Below are positions 63,580 through 64,000 of a stretch of 64,000 nucleotides of DNA, piece by piece. A model generated the notes under the pieces. The model made no database searches. It was given only the letters and a program-made list of their open reading frames with translations, and was not told the DNA's origin. This stretch comes from Burkholderiaceae bacterium. Lineage in GTDB: Bacteria > Pseudomonadota > Gammaproteobacteria > Burkholderiales > Burkholderiaceae_C. The position numbers and the translations under genes were made by a program. The stretch spans positions 248,001-312,000 of the forward strand of contig JACKLO010000010.1 of the NCBI GenBank assembly GCA_024235915.1. Reading direction: 5' to 3'. Every line of letters starts with the position of its first letter. Within the stretch, counting starts at the first letter, position 1.

Positions 63580-64000
63580 TCAGTTCTCCAGTTCAAAGGG
63601 GATCGGGATGCGGGCCCAGCCCGCCACGGGCTGGCCGTTCTCGGTGTAGGGCTTGAAGCGCGCGGTGCGCACGCCCACCACGGCCGCGCGGTCCAGGCGC
63701 TCGAAACCGCTGGACTGCACCACCTGCACCTGCTGCGGCTGGCCGGACGTGTCCATGTACACAGCCACCACCACCAGGCCCTGCTCGTTGAGGCGACGCG
63801 AGGCGTTGGGGTAGACGATGTCGGGCAGCACGCGGTACTGGATGGCCGATGGCGGGATCAGCTTGGGCGGCGGGGGGGGCGCCGGCGGGGCCGGAGGTGC
63901 AGGGGGTGCCGGCGGGGCGGGCGCCACCAGCACGGGCTCGGGCGGCGCCGGCTCCGGCGGCGGGGCGACGAACGGTGTCGGGGCGGGCGAAGGCTGCGGC
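63580..64000 (-). CDS. tonB: TonB energy transducer (N-terminus outside window)
   Basis: 140 residues are visible; the frame is still open at the window edge, so the N-terminal membrane anchor is missing. A Pro/Ala-rich spacer (PAPTPFVAPPPEPAPPEP followed by repeated PPAPPAP) spans the periplasm. The TonB C-terminal domain follows: YPNASRRLNEQGLVVVAVYMDTSGQPQQVQVVQSSGFERLDRAAVVGVRTARFKPY, which contacts TonB boxes. Upstream partner of exbB, exbD and the receptor in one minus-strand operon. Confidence 0.93.
   Translation of the reverse strand, partial: PQPSPAPTPFVAPPPEPAPPEPVLVAPAPPAPPAPPAPPAPPPPPKLIPPSAIQYRVLPDIVYPNASRRLNEQGLVVVAVYMDTSGQPQQVQVVQSSGFERLDRAAVVGVRTARFKPYTENGQPVAGWARIPIPFELEN

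Overview
The window is about 70% GC, densely coded, and carries gene sets typical of Betaproteobacteria, order Burkholderiales (Rubrivivax/Leptothrix/Ideonella-like, inferred from gene content and gene order; no rRNA is present to confirm). Markers are pilT-pilU-yggS, rsmI-yraN-diaA-dolP, queA/recG/oxyR, ubiA-proC, a PEP-CTERM protein, a Bug-type binding protein and a PuuD-type purine catabolic cluster. I find no tRNA, rRNA, CRISPR array, transposase or prophage gene. No gene-free stretch exceeds 300 bases; the longest is the 180-base leader of the DAHP synthase gene.

Layout. 1-3256: end of a gamma-glutamylcyclotransferase-like gene and a membrane hybrid histidine kinase. 3323-13721: a signalling locus with an astacin-like metallopeptidase, a divergent TonB-dependent receptor, an unusual ECF sigma factor, a lipoprotein and two tandem Ser/Thr kinases whose N-terminal 1.1 kb is 99% identical. 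13744-20675: urate-to-ureidoglycolate catabolism as two divergent operons (puuE, a uraD-allC fusion and an M20 peptidase on one side; uraH, puuD and an 8-oxoguanine/guanine deaminase on the other). 20802-28705: mixed metabolism (VOC protein, DAHP synthase with a Phe-rich leader peptide and attenuator, threonine deaminase, TldD, then rsmI, yraN, diaA, dolP and a hydroxyacid dehydrogenase). 28756-31866: pilU, pilT, yggS. 31895-39411: Lrp, Bug protein, OmpA-like lipoprotein, GdhA, a large LuxR-type ATPase regulator and a PEP-CTERM protein. 39490-49246: proC, ubiA, two secreted hydrolases, DUF2853, prfC and a soluble hybrid kinase. 49283-58785: GGDEF-EAL protein, oxyR, a BvgS-like hybrid kinase, recG, queA. 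58901-64000: an iron-uptake operon running on the minus strand from tonB through exbB, exbD and a siderophore receptor to a DUF1513 protein.

Three signals stand out. (1) Many genes without a Shine-Dalgarno sequence carry a -10-like hexamer exactly 6 (sometimes 7-8) bases before the start codon, which predicts leaderless mRNAs. (2) The DAHP synthase gene is preceded by a 24-codon ORF containing the run FFFAYFWF and an intrinsic terminator, an apparent aromatic amino acid attenuator. (3) The ECF sigma factor lacks the usual acidic region-2 motif, has Thr/Ser there, and sits beside two Ser/Thr kinases, suggesting activation by phosphorylation.
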